A stretch of DNA of 64,000 nt. It comes from Euglena gracilis (taxonomy: Eukaryota; Euglenida; Euglenophyceae; Euglenales). Numbering within the stretch: the first letter of the stretch is position 1; every line of letters begins with the position of its first letter. The notes below the pieces were generated by a model that had not been told where the DNA came from, did no database searches, and saw nothing but the letters and a program-made list of their open reading frames with translations. Location: positions 80,658,474-80,722,473 of the forward strand of contig CP154956.1 of NCBI GenBank assembly GCA_039621445.1, given 5' to 3'. The position numbers and the translations under genes are program-made. This document shows, one piece after another, positions 34,001 to 43,789 of this stretch.

Positions 34001-35615
34001 GCACACAGAAAGTCGTGACCCCAAGGAACAGGCAGTTTGTGCTATTTTCATGGCTTGTGCCTTCCATGGTGCTAATGTGACGTGAGGTATGTGAATGATT
34101 GTGCACGTCAATAGGCAAGAAAAAGATGGGAACAAGTACAGAGTCTGCATGACAATTGAACAAAGATTTGTTTTTTGGCTGGTACCCAAGAATTAACAAG
34201 TGCGGTTTGGATTACAAAACTCAGGGTGGTTTTTTCTAAAATGCATATTTTTTTCAACAAGCCAGTTATTATCCTGGAAGTGTTCTCTGAAGCATGTGGT
34301 GGGATGACTCATTTGCATTTGGACAAGAGCCCTGTCTTCCCCCTGAAGGAAGTAAATTTTTCAAAAAAAATTGAACGAAGGTGATTTTTTCTATTGCTCA
34401 TTTTCCAATCCTTCCATCAAATCATTTTGTCATTCAAATTTGCAGAGAAATTCTGGGCATACCAGAATTTCTCAATTTGGAAGATTTTTTCCTCAAGTGT
34501 ATTCATTATACAGAAAAGTTTGGGCCATGTTTTTCTCTCGGCTGCAAGCGAACAATCCCGTCATCAAAGTGTCAGACCATGTGAGCCCCGGGGCTCAAAA
34601 TAACAGTTGCATGTTGGACACACACCAAAGTTTCTCTCATCAGTCTTTGAGGACCGTGGTTTTAATTTTTGACATTCCATCACGTTTTGGGACCACTGCA
34701 TCGATAAAGAGAAAAGAACAGTTTTTATTATTACCAATTTTGCTATCACAGTGAGGGGTGACAACGTCTATTTTCCCTGTGTGCTTCATCCGATGGTAAA
34801 CCCCATAAAAAAAGCAGAAAATGAGGAAATCAATGGGCAGTGCAAAAAAAAATTAGGAACCGTGGTTCCAAAACTTCCCAACAATTATTCAAAGGCCAAA
34901 CAGGAAATGTGACCTTTGCAAACATTGGAAATGGGACCATGTCAAGATCATTTGCAATTCAAGGCTAGTCATTCCACTGCAAAACCCATTTGTTCGAAAA
35001 CCCCCCCATGACATGAAGTAGAACACCAGTACCTTGACTACAGGATCGATCAAAAAAATTGGGAACCCTGGTTCCTAAATTTCAAAGATGACCACCACCC
35101 TGCAAATAGGGGCTTGCAAAACGGACAGGGGGAACAAAAAGGTATGTGCTGCCAAAAAAAACATTCTGCATTTTGGACCAGTGTGGCAACTTGGCCTTCA
35201 CCTGTTGACACCCACGGAGAGAATGAAGACACACATCAACTTTGACGCCCGCCCCTGCAACTTTGGCTCGTTGACCCCAACCTGTCTGAGGCCCCGACCA
35301 ATTTCAAAAAAGGGGGGGTTCAGACATCCAAAAAGTCTTTTGGAAAAAAGTTCAGAGGGGGGAGGAAAGTGTGTTTTACCCCCCCTCCACGAAAACTGAC
35401 GTTGGGCAGCGTTGGGACCCACTCAAACCAGGGCCGCAGTGGCACCACCGCAAAACCCATACACAGCGGGAACACCCAGCCAGCGCACAGCACCGGCCCT
35501 GGGTGAGCAGTGGAAAAACGTCGCGCAGAGCCGAGGCCCCACGCCGACGCCTCGAAAAAGTGGCCATTTTTTGGGAACCGCTGATTTTTGATCATACCCT
35601 TTAGCGCCGTCTTAG
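31013..35615. mobile_element. 4.6-kb element with CTTAGACGGCGC terminal inverted repeats
   Basis: The left end CTTAGACGGCGCTACAGGG(TATGAT) matches the reverse complement of the right end (CTAAGACGGCGCTAAAGGG(TATGAT)), 25 bp with two or three mismatches. It sits inside a TAACTCGGGC repeat. The uninterrupted relative at about 26580-26610 (AACAGCCCAAAATGGCCCCCAG) shows the insertion point and suggests duplication of AAAA. Inside, GGAACCxxGGTTCC palindromes stand at 31567, 32364, 34859 and 35063. The interior has even composition, and its many short frames show no recognisable transposase, so it may be non-autonomous or very diverged. Confidence 0.7.
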
Positions 35616-36219
35616 AAAAAGGCCCCAAGAAATGGGCCAAAATTGGCTGGAAAAAAAAGTTCATAACTCGGGCTACCCGAAGGGTTGGGGAAAAGTTAAG
35701 CATGGTGGGACAGGGCATTCCGAGTGCTTCATTTTTGGTCCCTGTACATTTTCTTTGATTTTGCTTCAACGGTCCAAAAAAAACACACAAACTGGCCGCC
35801 GGAGCACGGGCCAGGCGTGTCAGCAGCCAAAACGGCGAATGGGGGGTATAGATGGCCTCCAGGGAGACATTTCATCTGACCGACATTTCCGGAAATAATG
35901 TACGTTTTCTCGAGATATTTTCGAAAATCTCACCCCAGCGAAGTGGCAGAAGTCGGAAGAGAGAGAGGGGTTGGCCAGTCCAACCCAGTTTGGACCCCTT
36001 CGCGGCTGAATAACTTGGGCCTGGCGGGAAGTTGGGGGTCAAACAGAGGTGATTCGAAAACTAGAAATCCAGTCGCTCGTGACTGAAAAAAAAATCCGGG
36101 AACGGAGCTGGGATTCCGCCGGTTCCCAAGGTGGCCCCAAAACCGGGGGGGGGGGTTGACCCCCCCTTTTCCCCGGTGGTACGCTTCGCTCCTACCCATA
36201 AAGGGATAAGAGCTCAGCG

Positions 36220-36310
36220 CCCCCCCCCCCAATATAAGCAACCGGTTGCCTATATTCGGGTTTCTGAAAATCGGTTCCAGGGGTTGCCAATATTTGGGGG
36301 TTGCCCTCCT
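36220..36310. repeat. AATATAAGCAACC word cluster
   Basis: CCCCAATATAAGCAACCGG, an inverted GGTTGCCTATATTCGGG and GGTTGCCAATATTTGGGGGTTGC occur within 90 bp. It is another variant of the ATAAGAAACC word. Confidence 0.7.
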
Positions 36311-36419
36311 TTTCGTCACAAACCCGGGGTCACCCCCCCCTTTTAATACGGGGTCGCTGAGCCCTTATCTCTTTAGAGTGAGAGCGAAGTGGCCCACCGA
36401 CTTAGCCTGGAGGGTCCTG

Positions 36420-36545
36420 GAGGGTCGATCGACTCAGTCGGTCGACTTCTCGGTCCGACACAGTCGATCGACTCAGTCGATTGACTGTGGACAGTCGGTC
36501 GACCCTCCTGGAGGGTCGACCGACTAGTCGACCGACTCTCCAGTC
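36420..36545. repeat. GTCGACCGACTAGTCG palindrome cluster, copy 1
   Basis: GGAGGGTCGATCGACTCAGTC, CAGTCGGTCGACCCTCC and GGAGGGTCGACCGACTAGTCG succeed each other, and nearly every 10-mer is self-complementary. The end CTCCAGTCTA corresponds, inverted, to TAGACTGGAGGG at 39990. Confidence 0.75.
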
Positions 36546-36949
36546 TATTGCACTTGTGGTGCGCGGTGCAGAAAATTTTAAGCCCCCCCCCTCCAAAATG
36601 CCACAAATGGTTCTTCGGACCTTTGTTTTTTTGACTTTTCGAGGGCCCCGGCGTAATGAAATCCCCTGTGTTACCAAGACGCTTTAGCCAACAGTTCGAG
36701 GCCCCCCCCCCTGCGCACCTGCCTGTCACTGCCTTTGCTCTTCCGCCATTGAGGTTGAAGGGGGCATGCCGGAAATGCGGCCGTTACTCATCGATGGCCG
36801 GCCAAGAAATGCAACATATGCAGAGCCTCAGGTAGCCTTACTCACATTTAGGCTTTTATGTTTTTCCGTTGCATGTGCGTGCAACATTTCGTTCTTTTTC
36901 AGACCTGGCTTTGAAGCCCACCCTTCTCACCAGGGATAGATGGGAAGGG

Positions 36950-37275
36950 GGTGAGGTGGTTGGTGGGGGGTTCTGGACCCCTTACCCTCCTCCTTGGCAG
37001 GTTCCAAAAATAGCGAAATATTTTCTTCTGGCACTGCGCCAGAAAATTTGCAAAAATCGCCTTTTTCCCTCATTTTTGAGCAAATTGCCATTTTTTGATG
37101 GTTTGGTGTTTTCCGCATAAAAGAAGTTCAAAAAATTCAAAAATCAGCATTTTTGAATTCCTTTTCCTGGAAAAATTAGGTATTTTTGACAATTTTGCCC
37201 GATTTCCGGCCCTTTCCCCATCCATAAAACCTAATTTTTCCGGACCAGGGGTTTTTTAGTCTTGGACCCCTTCCC
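36950..37275 (-). repeat. diverged third copy of repeat unit B
   Basis: In the same orientation as 11587-11970 it shares CCCTCCTCCTTGGCAGGTTCC, GGTTTGGTGTTTTCC-CAT, AATTCAAAAAT..ATTTTTGAATTC, CCGATTTCCGGCCCTTT and CCATAAAACCTAATTT. This shows that B also exists without A. Confidence 0.65.
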
Positions 37276-37770
37276 CCCGGGGGGGGGGCACCCCTGGGGG
37301 TGGGTGGGTGGGTGCCGACCCCCTCCCCCCCCCCGGTCTTAAAAATACCCTGTTCCGGGCCCATGTTAGTTTCGAGGGAGGAGGGGGCCCTCTCCGTGTC
37401 GGGAGGGGGTCCGACCCACCCCCCCCCATCTATCCCTGCTCCTTACCCTTTGGTCTTGCAGCGATCCTCCATTTTGGAACGTGCCTCATTTGACGATGTT
37501 GAGACCCAGGGAACAGTCCCAATTTTGGTGTGTTTTTGCCTGTGCACCATTTTCCGCAAAGTCAGAGGGTGGCCCAGACAAGGCTGCCATCCACCTCCAT
37601 CCCCTCTGGCACTGAAATGCTCTCAGTCCACCTGCAGAGATAAATCAGCATGTTGATATGGGTAAACATTGTGCATCTGACGCTGATTTCGAGTTTTTGC
37701 TTTGTGTTTCTGTTGCACAAATGCGCCATGGACACACAAGCTTTAAATTCCTAGTCCAGTGCAGCCAGAT
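37276..37770. other. C/G-rich repeats, then plain sequence
   Basis: GTCGGACCC-type short repeats lie between 37290 and 37425. A TTGGTCTTGCAG acceptor at 37460 is followed by an open frame (RSSILERASFDDVETQG) without an identified donor or homologue. It could be an exon on the plus strand. Confidence 0.3.
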
Positions 37771-37773
37771 GTC

Positions 37774-38016
37774 TCAGGAGGGCAGCTGTCTGGGACATTT
37801 TTTGAGGGGTACGTCATCCACAAGTACCCAGACAGCCCCTCCTCGGAGGAGCTGCTTGATCGTATACCTGCCTGGTTTATTTTTGCCAAAGTCTGCCAGT
37901 TCCAAAATAACAAAATCCACTGCGTTTCCAGGGCTCTGAGGCAGCTGGGGGTACGCGGCGGCCATGATGACCAGCGTCACCATCATCACCGTGAAGCCGA
38001 GCTTCTGCATCCGCAT
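37774..38016 (-). CDS. possible small membrane or secreted protein
   Basis: ATG at 38016 opens an 80-residue frame: MRMQKLGFTVMMVTLVIMAAA, then a polar part (ILELADFGKNKPGRYTIKQL, WVLVDDVPLKK), then a stop. The start looks like a signal peptide or single membrane helix. Against this: no convincing splice acceptor lies upstream, and the plus strand has an equally protein-like frame after a GTGCAG acceptor at 37764 (FFEGYVIHKYPDSPSSEELL, IPAWFIFAKVCQFQNNK). One strand is probably coding; I cannot say which. No family recognised. Confidence 0.3.
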   Translation of the reverse strand: MRMQKLGFTVMMVTLVIMAAAYPQLPQSPGNAVDFVILELADFGKNKPGRYTIKQLLRGGAVWVLVDDVPLKKCPRQLPS

Positions 38017-38139
38017 GGCCTCACCCCTCCGCGGCCAGGCAGGGCGGTGACTGCCTGGGGGTGACGACTTCGGAAACAGAGAGGGGGGGCATCCATTGCC
38101 CATCTATTTATTATATTTATTTTATATATTATTTATCCA

Positions 38140-38770
38140 GCATGTTAAGGGGCAAATCCCTTTTGTTGCTCCACTTTTCGAGGGCCCCAATACAACAAAT
38201 ACCCGGGGTTACCAAGTCGTTTTGGGGGCAAATCCCTCCAGTTTTCGAGGGCCCCAATATAATAAAATCCCCTGTGTTACCAACCCGTTTCTGGGGGCAA
38301 ATCCCTTTTGTTGCTCTTGCTGTTGCTTTTGCTGTTGGGCCCCAAAATAACAAAAATAACCGGTGTTACCAAGTCGTTTTGGGGGGCAAAATCCTTTTGT
38401 TGCACCGCAGTTTGAGGGCCCCAAAATGAAAAAATCCCCCGTGTTTCCAGCCCGTTTTGGGGGGCAAATCCCTTTTGTTGCTCCACAGTTCAGTTTGAGG
38501 AACCCAAAATAAAAAAATCCCCTATGTTACCAGGTCGTTTGGGGGGGGGGGCAAATCCCTTTTGTTGCTCAACTCTTCGAGGGCCCCAAATTAACAAAAA
38601 TCCCCTGTGTTTCCAACCCGTTTTGAGGGGCAAATCCTTTTTGTTGCTCCACTGTCCGAGGGCCCTAAAATAACAAAATACCCGGTGTTACCAACTCGTT
38701 TTGCGGGGCAAATGCCTTTTGATGCTCCACTGCTCGAGGGGCCCAAAATAACAAAATCCTTATTTGGCGA
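38140..38770. repeat. tandem array of about 75-bp units
   Basis: Eight to nine units of the pattern CGTTTTGGGGGGCAAATCC-CTTTTGTTGCTCC-TTCGAGGGCCCC-AAAATAACAAAATCCC-YGTGTTACCAA. Unit lengths vary from about 70 to 85. A single relative stands at 36625-36690. All three minus frames stay open over long parts because the unit lacks stops; there is no sign of a real gene. Confidence 0.85.
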
Positions 38771-38879
38771 AGTGATTCTGGGGTGTAGTTTAGCATTAGT
38801 AACCCAAAATAAGCATTCCATTTTTTCCTTTCTTTGTATTTAAAAGCCAAAACCATCAAAAAAAATGAATTTTTTTTGA

Positions 38880-39490
38880 CAGGGGAGGCGAGGTCGTGAG
38901 GTGGGCTGACCCCAGGGTCGACCCCAGTGTTGGCCCACGACCCCAGGATGGGTCACCCTTGGCCCAGGACCTTGGGGGTGTCTGGGACGCGGGGGGGACG
39001 CAGGGGGGCTTGAAAGGCCATTTTTGGTGTCATAATCATCTGGCTCAGGGGGGGGGGTTGTACAAGTTGGGGGAGTCCTCAAAAACCCTAACTGTGCTAC
39101 CTTCCAGAATGGTAGCCAATCAAAAGGAAACCCACAGCGCTGGAATTACATCAGAGTTGCTCATCTGGCCAGGGGGAGCAACTCAAGAGCAACTCAAGGG
39201 GTCCCTGACCACTCACCACAAAAACTGGGCGAGAAGCAAAGTTAGCACCGGCGATAAACAGACAAGAAGCCTTAGTGCAACAAAGGGGGTGAGTCAAGGT
39301 TTGGTTGGTCTGCCCGGGGGGGGGGGGTTATATACATGTGGGGGGGTCATGAGTGGGGGGGGGTCACTTAGCTCTTACCCCTTCATGGGTAAGAGCGAAG
39401 CTTATCACCGGCGAAACCCCCCTCGACCCCCCCCTCCCCCCCTCCCCGGGTCGGGGCCACCAGGAGAACGGACAGATTATCACCATGATC
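38880..39490. other. no supported gene; G-rich short repeats
   Basis: GGGGGTCGACCCCAG-type and ACGCGGGGGGGACGC repeats at 38910-39000, a GTGGGGGGGTCA-type cluster at 39330-39370, and otherwise no supported gene. Confidence 0.4.
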
Positions 39491-39499
39491 CCGGCTCGG

Positions 39500-39600
39500 T
39501 TCCAGTAATTTTTTTTTCAGTCGCGAGCGACTGGATTTCTAGTTTCCAAATCACCTGGGTTTGACCCCCAACTCCCCGCCAGGCCCGAGTTATTCACGTG
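39500..39600 (+). repeat. CAGTCGCGAGCGACTGG repeat, copy (others 35880-36110, 41440-41600)
   Basis: CAGTCGCGAGCGACTGGATTT is followed by TTTGACCCCCAACTCCCCGCC and GAGTTATTCAC. The copy at 41447 keeps the order in the same orientation and runs on into CTCCCTCTTCCGACTTCTGCC; the copy ending at 36090 is inverted. The two direct copies bracket the tRNA-derived repeats. Confidence 0.65.
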
Positions 39601-39679
39601 CGAAGGGGTCCAAACTGGGTAGGATCGGCTGGACGCGGGGGGGGGGGATGTGGGGGAGACGCCATTTTTGGGACGGTGA

Positions 39680-39830
39680 AATTAGGAATTTGCTGCGAGA
39701 AATTTTTAGCCAAATTAGGATTCTACCACAACAAATTAGGAAAAACCCACACCAAATTAGGAATCACCAACCTCAAATTTGCCTGAAATTAGGAATCAGC
39801 CTTCTAAATTTGGCTGTCTCGAGAACAAAA
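39680..39830. repeat. AAATTAGGAAT tandem words
   Basis: Six AAATTAGGAATxx words at 20-30-base spacing. The same word forms a longer array at 45850-46150. Confidence 0.75.
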
Positions 39831-39989
39831 TTTTGGTTCCAAAGTGGGACGCTTGGGGGACGCGGGGGGGGGGGACGCGGGGGGGACGCCCCCCTTGGAG
39901 CGACCCTGGCAACCGAATTCATGCAGAATCCCGAATGACTGTACATGAAAAAATGGATTAAAAATTTGAGACGATGCCCTACAAGACAT

Positions 39990-40115
39990 TAGACTGGAGG
40001 GTCGACCGACTAGTCGATCGACCTTCCATGACACCCCTCCCCACACCGACCTCACCGACTGTCGACAGTCGATCGACCCTGCTGCAGGGTCGACCGACTA
40101 AGGCGATCGACCCTC
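39990..40115. repeat. GTCGACCGACTAGTCG palindrome cluster, copy 2 (inverted)
   Basis: GACTGGAGGGTCGACCGACTAG, CAGTCGATCGACCC and GGGTCGACCGACTA are the reverse of the arrangement at 36420-36545. Both sit next to C-rich runs. Confidence 0.75.
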
Positions 40116-40229
40116 CACGACACTCCCCTCCGGGATGCCGTTTGGGGCCGAGCGAAGCTCACCACCGGGAAAAAAGGGGGGTTCCCCCCTCTCATTCCCC
40201 CCGCCGTTGGGTAGGTGATGAAAACTACG

Positions 40230-40400
40230 GATTACCATCCCCCCCATCCCCCCCATTATGTACCCCCAAGGGGAATGCACCAAGCCTGGCCATCCGCAGG
40301 CATGTCTGCCCATTGTGAACCCCCCCCCTTGTGCACCTCCCCCCCATTATGTACACCCCCGTTTTGGCCTCCCGGGGGGAGGTACATAATGGGGGGGGGG
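40230..40400. repeat. ATTATGTACCCCC word cluster
   Basis: CCCCATTATGTACCCCC at 40251 and CCCCCATTATGTACACCCCC at 40344 face GGGGAGGTACATAATGGGGGG at 40377. The core is about 90 bp. Confidence 0.75.
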
Positions 40401-40421
40401 TGTATGTAGGTTTTGCCACGG

Positions 40422-40699
40422 CTTGCCGTGGCTCGTCCGCTACCGAGGGGCCACGCCTGTGGTAATCCGACCGACAACGTTCGTCCACGTGCGCAGCCTC
40501 ACGAGTCGATAGATCCCCGCGGTATGCCCTCTGCCCGTACGGGATCGATCAAGACTCACACGTCGGGACCTGGGTCTCGAACCCATGACCTCCCGCGTGT
40601 GAGCCCAGTGCCTTACCGAATAAGCTACTCGAGCGATACTCGGCTTGGTACTACGCGCCGGCGACCTACCTCCGTAGGATCTCCCGTCTGCCGCACACA
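40422..40699 (-). repeat. tRNA-derived SINE-like repeat, copy 1
   Basis: The minus strand carries a box-A-like GTAGCTTATTCGGTAAGGC (about 40628-40610) and a box B GGTTCGAGACC (40583-40573), 33 bases apart as in tRNA genes, with a T-arm (TGGG-TTCGAGA-CCCA) and CTCACAC where tRNA-Val(CAC) has its anticodon loop. The acceptor stem does not pair and the anticodon stem is broken, so it is not a functional tRNA. A second copy is at 41121-41398 (about 95% alike). The even composition contrasts with the homopolymer-rich surroundings. Confidence 0.65.
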
Positions 40700-41120
40700 C
40701 TGCCCTTCCAAGAGCCTTACTACACTAGCCCACCGCGTCACTATGGCCGTGGCCCCTGCAGCTCTGGCCCTAGTTGGCCCTAGTTAGCACAGGCCCTAGT
40801 TGGCTGAGTGCCTCTCACGAGCATTGCGTCACCAGGCTGCCGACCCCTGCTGCTCGGGTTTACTGTTGCCGGCGGTTTACGTGTTGTCGACTTCCACGGG
40901 CTCTGCCGCCTTGGAGCGTCCCCCTTAGCATCGGCTTGAGGCTTTGGAACGGTGTAGGAGATTCAGTCGCCCTAGACTCGGCGCGTCCGCCTCCGCCTCC
41001 CGGGCGCCGTGGGGTCAGGCTCTGCTTTCCCGGTTCGTGTGGCATTAGACGGGTTCCTCTGCTACCATGTATGTAGGTTAAGCCACCCGCTGTTGGACGG
41101 CCATGGGGCAGCTCATACTA
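40700..41120. other. spacer between SINE-like copies
   Basis: A 420-bp stretch of even composition with a GGCCCTAGTTGGC short repeat at 40755-40805. With one flanking copy it makes a period of about 699 bp, so this may be one and a half units of a tandem. There is no supported gene. Confidence 0.5.
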
Positions 41121-41398
41121 CTTGCCGTGGCTCGTCCGCTAGCGAGGGGCCACGTCCGTGGTAATCCGACCGACAACGTTCGTCCACGTGCGCAGCCTCA
41201 TGCGCCGATAGATCCCCGCGGTATGCCCTCTGCCCGTACGGGATCAATCAGGACTCACACGACGGGACCTGGGTCTCGAACCCACGACCTCCCGCGTGTG
41301 AGCCCAGTGCCTTACCGAATAAGCTACTCGAGCGATACTCGGCTTGGTACTACGCGCCGGCGACCTACCTCCGTAGGACCTCCCGTCTGCCGCACACA
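41121..41398 (-). repeat. tRNA-derived SINE-like repeat, copy 2
   Basis: Direct copy of 40422-40699 with the same internal promoter boxes (box B about 41282-41272 on the minus strand) and the same anticodon-loop sequence CTCACAC. It lacks a poly-A or simple-repeat tail. Confidence 0.65.
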
Positions 41399-41874
41399 GG
41401 GGGATGGTATGACAATGACCCTGGCCCATTTCCCGTAATTTTTTTTCAGTCACGAGGACTGGATTTCAAGTTTCAAAATCACCTCTGTTTGACACCCAAC
41501 TCCCCGCCAGGGTCGAGTTATTCACCCACAAAGAGGTCCAAACTGGGTGGGATTCACCAACCCCTCTCCCTCTTCCGACTTCTGCCATTTCGCTGGGGTG
41601 AGATTTTCGGTCAAAAAATGAATTTTTTAAATATATCTCGAGAAAACGTAGATTATTTCTGGAAGTGTTGGTCACACCAAATGTGCCCCGGAGGCCCTCT
41701 ATCGCCCCCATTTGCCGTTTTGGCTGCCCACACGCCTGGCCCGTGTTCCGGCACGCTTTTGTGGCCCAAAACGGCTATTTGGGGGTGTTTTTGGTGAAAT
41801 GGAAAACCGGTGGAATATCCGCCCCCCCGTTTCGGCCTGTGTGGAGGGGGGAAATATTCCAATTGGCAGCACCC

Positions 41875-42165
41875 CCTAAGAATTTTTTGTTTTTAAAAAA
41901 AAACAAAAAAAACCTCATGGAGGGTTCGGGGGGAATTTTTTTTGAAATGTTTTTTTGGAAAAAAAGTTTTTTTTTTAATCTCTGCAGCTTCGTAGTCCGT
42001 AAAGGGTGCTGGCTTTCACACGTGCCATCAAAAGCATTCGGATGAAGGGTCTGGATAAACTAGGAAAACGTCGCTTTTCGATGATCAAAAAAATGAACTT
42101 AGAACTTTTTCCTGAAAAAATGGCCATTTCACAAGGAAAAAGGTCAATTTTTGCTTTTTCTGTAA
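41875..42165 (+). repeat. T/A-palindrome element with CTTCGTAGTCCG core, interrupted copy
   Basis: It matches 55180-55440 in order: CCCTAAGAA, TTTTTTAAAAAAA, CTCATGGAGGGTT, TCTCTGCAGCTTCG, ACGTCGCTTTTxGATGA, ATGGCCATTTCACAAGGAAA, AATTTTTGCTTTTT. In the 55-kb copy the next block follows directly; here about 1 kb (the CACTAGTG unit) intervenes before it resumes at about 43190. Confidence 0.75.
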
Positions 42166-42173
42166 GAAAAATT

Positions 42174-42260
42174 GGGGTTCAATCACGATTCCTGGTGCGG
42201 AAACGGGGGGGGCGCCGAAGGCGCCCCCCGTTTCCGCACCGGGAATCGTGATTGAACCCC
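42174..42260. repeat. perfect long-stem hairpin
   Basis: GGGGTTCAATCACGATTCC on the left is matched by GGAATCGTGATTGAACCCC on the right, and the inner arms GGTGCGGAAACGGGGGG pair as well. Stem mismatches are limited to one or two positions over about 42 bp. Confidence 0.9.
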
Positions 42261-42560
42261 GATTTTGGCTTAAAAACGTTACCCAAATTCACGGGCTTCC
42301 CTACAGTAGCCTGGCGGTTCCTAACGAGATCCCTATCGGCCAAAAATCTCGTTTTTAGCATTCACTAGTGAACTTTGGGCATTCACTAGTGCGCTATAGC
42401 GCACTAGTGAATGGCCACTTTTGATCACTAGTCCCAAGGGTGCACTAGTGAACATATCACTAGTGCGCACATGTTCACTAGTGATTGGAATCCGAATTTT
42501 TTTATGTTTTTTTACCCTCCAATCTTTTTCCCTCACAGTCGAAGGAAGCGTTTTGCCAAC

Positions 42561-43070
42561 ATGATGGAAGCTCAGATGCCCCGCCCCCCTAACGCAGATG
42601 ATTTTTTGACTGTTTTACGTGGTGCTGGGTCCCTAGGAGCCACAGTAGTGGATGCCCTTTTGGGCTCCCTCCCCACCGGTGGTGAAAATGAAAACCTAGG
42701 ACCCAAGAACCATGCTGTGTTGAAATGTTTTTTGGAGTACATTGATGTTTGCAACCGGCATGGCGTTGTTTTTGCCTCTTTGGACGAAGTTTTGGTGGGA
42801 TGGGCCAGATGGTGCATTGATGCTCGCGAACTTTTTAAAACGCAGCAGGAAGCCGATGCCTGGCTCAAAACAAGGCAGGAGAAGGCTGGAAAAGATGGCC
42901 GCCTTCGATCCATGCCAGTGTCCAGTTTTCGGACATATGTAAATGTTGCGAGCAACATTTACAAGGCATTGGCTCCCGTTTTTGCCATCATCGTCCCCTC
43001 ATCTGTAAGCCAGTTCCCGCCGAAAGTTCAGAATTTTTTTGGTCCACGATTCCTCGGTGAGCACCCGTGA
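42561..43070 (+). CDS. hypothetical protein with recombinase core-binding-like fold pattern
   Basis: The site CTTTTTCCCTCACAG ends at 42538 and ATG follows after 22 bases, a typical trans-splice acceptor layout. The frame gives 169 residues. The middle (LKCFLEYIDVCNRHG, LDEVLVGWARWC) and the later VSSFRTYVNVASNIYKAL recall the helical core-binding domain that precedes the catalytic domain of tyrosine recombinases such as Cryptons. This is pattern resemblance only, and the R-H-R-Y catalytic part is absent. GTGAGC at 43057 is a good donor, so the frame may continue in later exons. The same C-L-E-(Y/F) ... LD ... W ... LF pattern occurs in the ORF at 49421. It is enclosed on both sides by CACTAGTG words. 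Confidence 0.55.
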   Translation: MMEAQMPRPPNADDFLTVLRGAGSLGATVVDALLGSLPTGGENENLGPKNHAVLKCFLEYIDVCNRHGVVFASLDEVLVGWARWCIDARELFKTQQEADAWLKTRQEKAGKDGRLRSMPVSSFRTYVNVASNIYKALAPVFAIIVPSSVSQFPPKVQNFFGPRFLGEHP

Positions 43071-43194
43071 ATGATTCACTAGTGCGCAGGTGTTCACTAG
43101 TGAACCATTCACTACTGCCGTACTGTTCACTAGTGAATGGACCCCGATTCCTCACGTGGGGAAGCCCGTGAATGCTTAATGTTTTTAAAAAAAC

Positions 43195-43560
43195 ATGTTT
43201 TTTTTGTGCTTTTTTTCTGAAAAAAAAAAGTATTTTTTGTTCTTTTTAAAAAAAACAAAAAACCGTCAACCCTGGCTCAATTCCGCATGGTGTGCCAAGG
43301 GGGAGTGATTGAAGATGCTTCCTGCCTTTCTGCTAAGTGTTTAAAGTGAAAACATTGGCTACCATTTTTTTTTTACAAGAGACAGATATTTCGCAAAATG
43401 CATCTGAATTTCGCAAAATACGTCATTGCCAACCTCAATTTGACGAAAAATGTCGCAATTGTCTCGGGGGTAGGCAGTACAGTTGTGCTTTTCTGGGGAC
43501 CCCCCCTCCCCCCTATAGCTTCCAACCCCCCTCGGACCCCCCTCCCCCCATAGAAATTAC
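43195..43560 (+). repeat. dispersed repeat (pair with 55445-55795)
   Basis: Shared in order: TTTTAAAAAAAACAAAAAACC, GTCAACCCTGGC, TTCCGCATGGTGTGCC, AGTGTTTAAAGTGAAAACA, ACGAAAAATGTCGCAATTG and CTCGGACCCCCCTCC. It is the continuation of the repeat broken by the CACTAGTG unit. Confidence 0.8.
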
Positions 43561-43789
43561 AAACAAGGCTAAACAGGACGCGAAGGGGAGCAGACGCTGG
43601 AAAGTTAGAGGTAGTACGAACCGAGGTTAGAGGGGATCAAGGGGAGAAAAGTCGATAAACGACCGTAAGGGTGGCAGAAAAACAAAGAGGAAGTAAAAGG
43701 GCGGGAGATAATGGACATTGTGGCAGGGAGGTTTTTCCTGAATATATGTCTCCTTAGAATAATACAATAATAATATCATAAGATAAAAA

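Larger units (their letters stand above)
42172..43180 (+). mobile_element. CACTAGTG hairpin unit carrying a gene
   Basis: The unit begins with a long perfect hairpin (42174-42260, arms of about 42 bases with apex GGCGCC-GAA-GGCGCC). Next come CACTAGTGAAC words at 42363-42483, then a splice acceptor and the 169-codon ORF, then the same words at 43077-43135. ACGGGCTTCCC stands in opposite orientation near both ends. Comparison with the uninterrupted repeat at 55180-55790 shows that roughly 42166-43180 is an insertion. I cannot define exact ends or a target duplication. Confidence 0.7.

Noticed and set aside
38140-38770. Possible repeat protein encoded by the 75-bp array
   Set aside because: Unit length is not constant modulo three and no single frame runs through all units with conserved codons.
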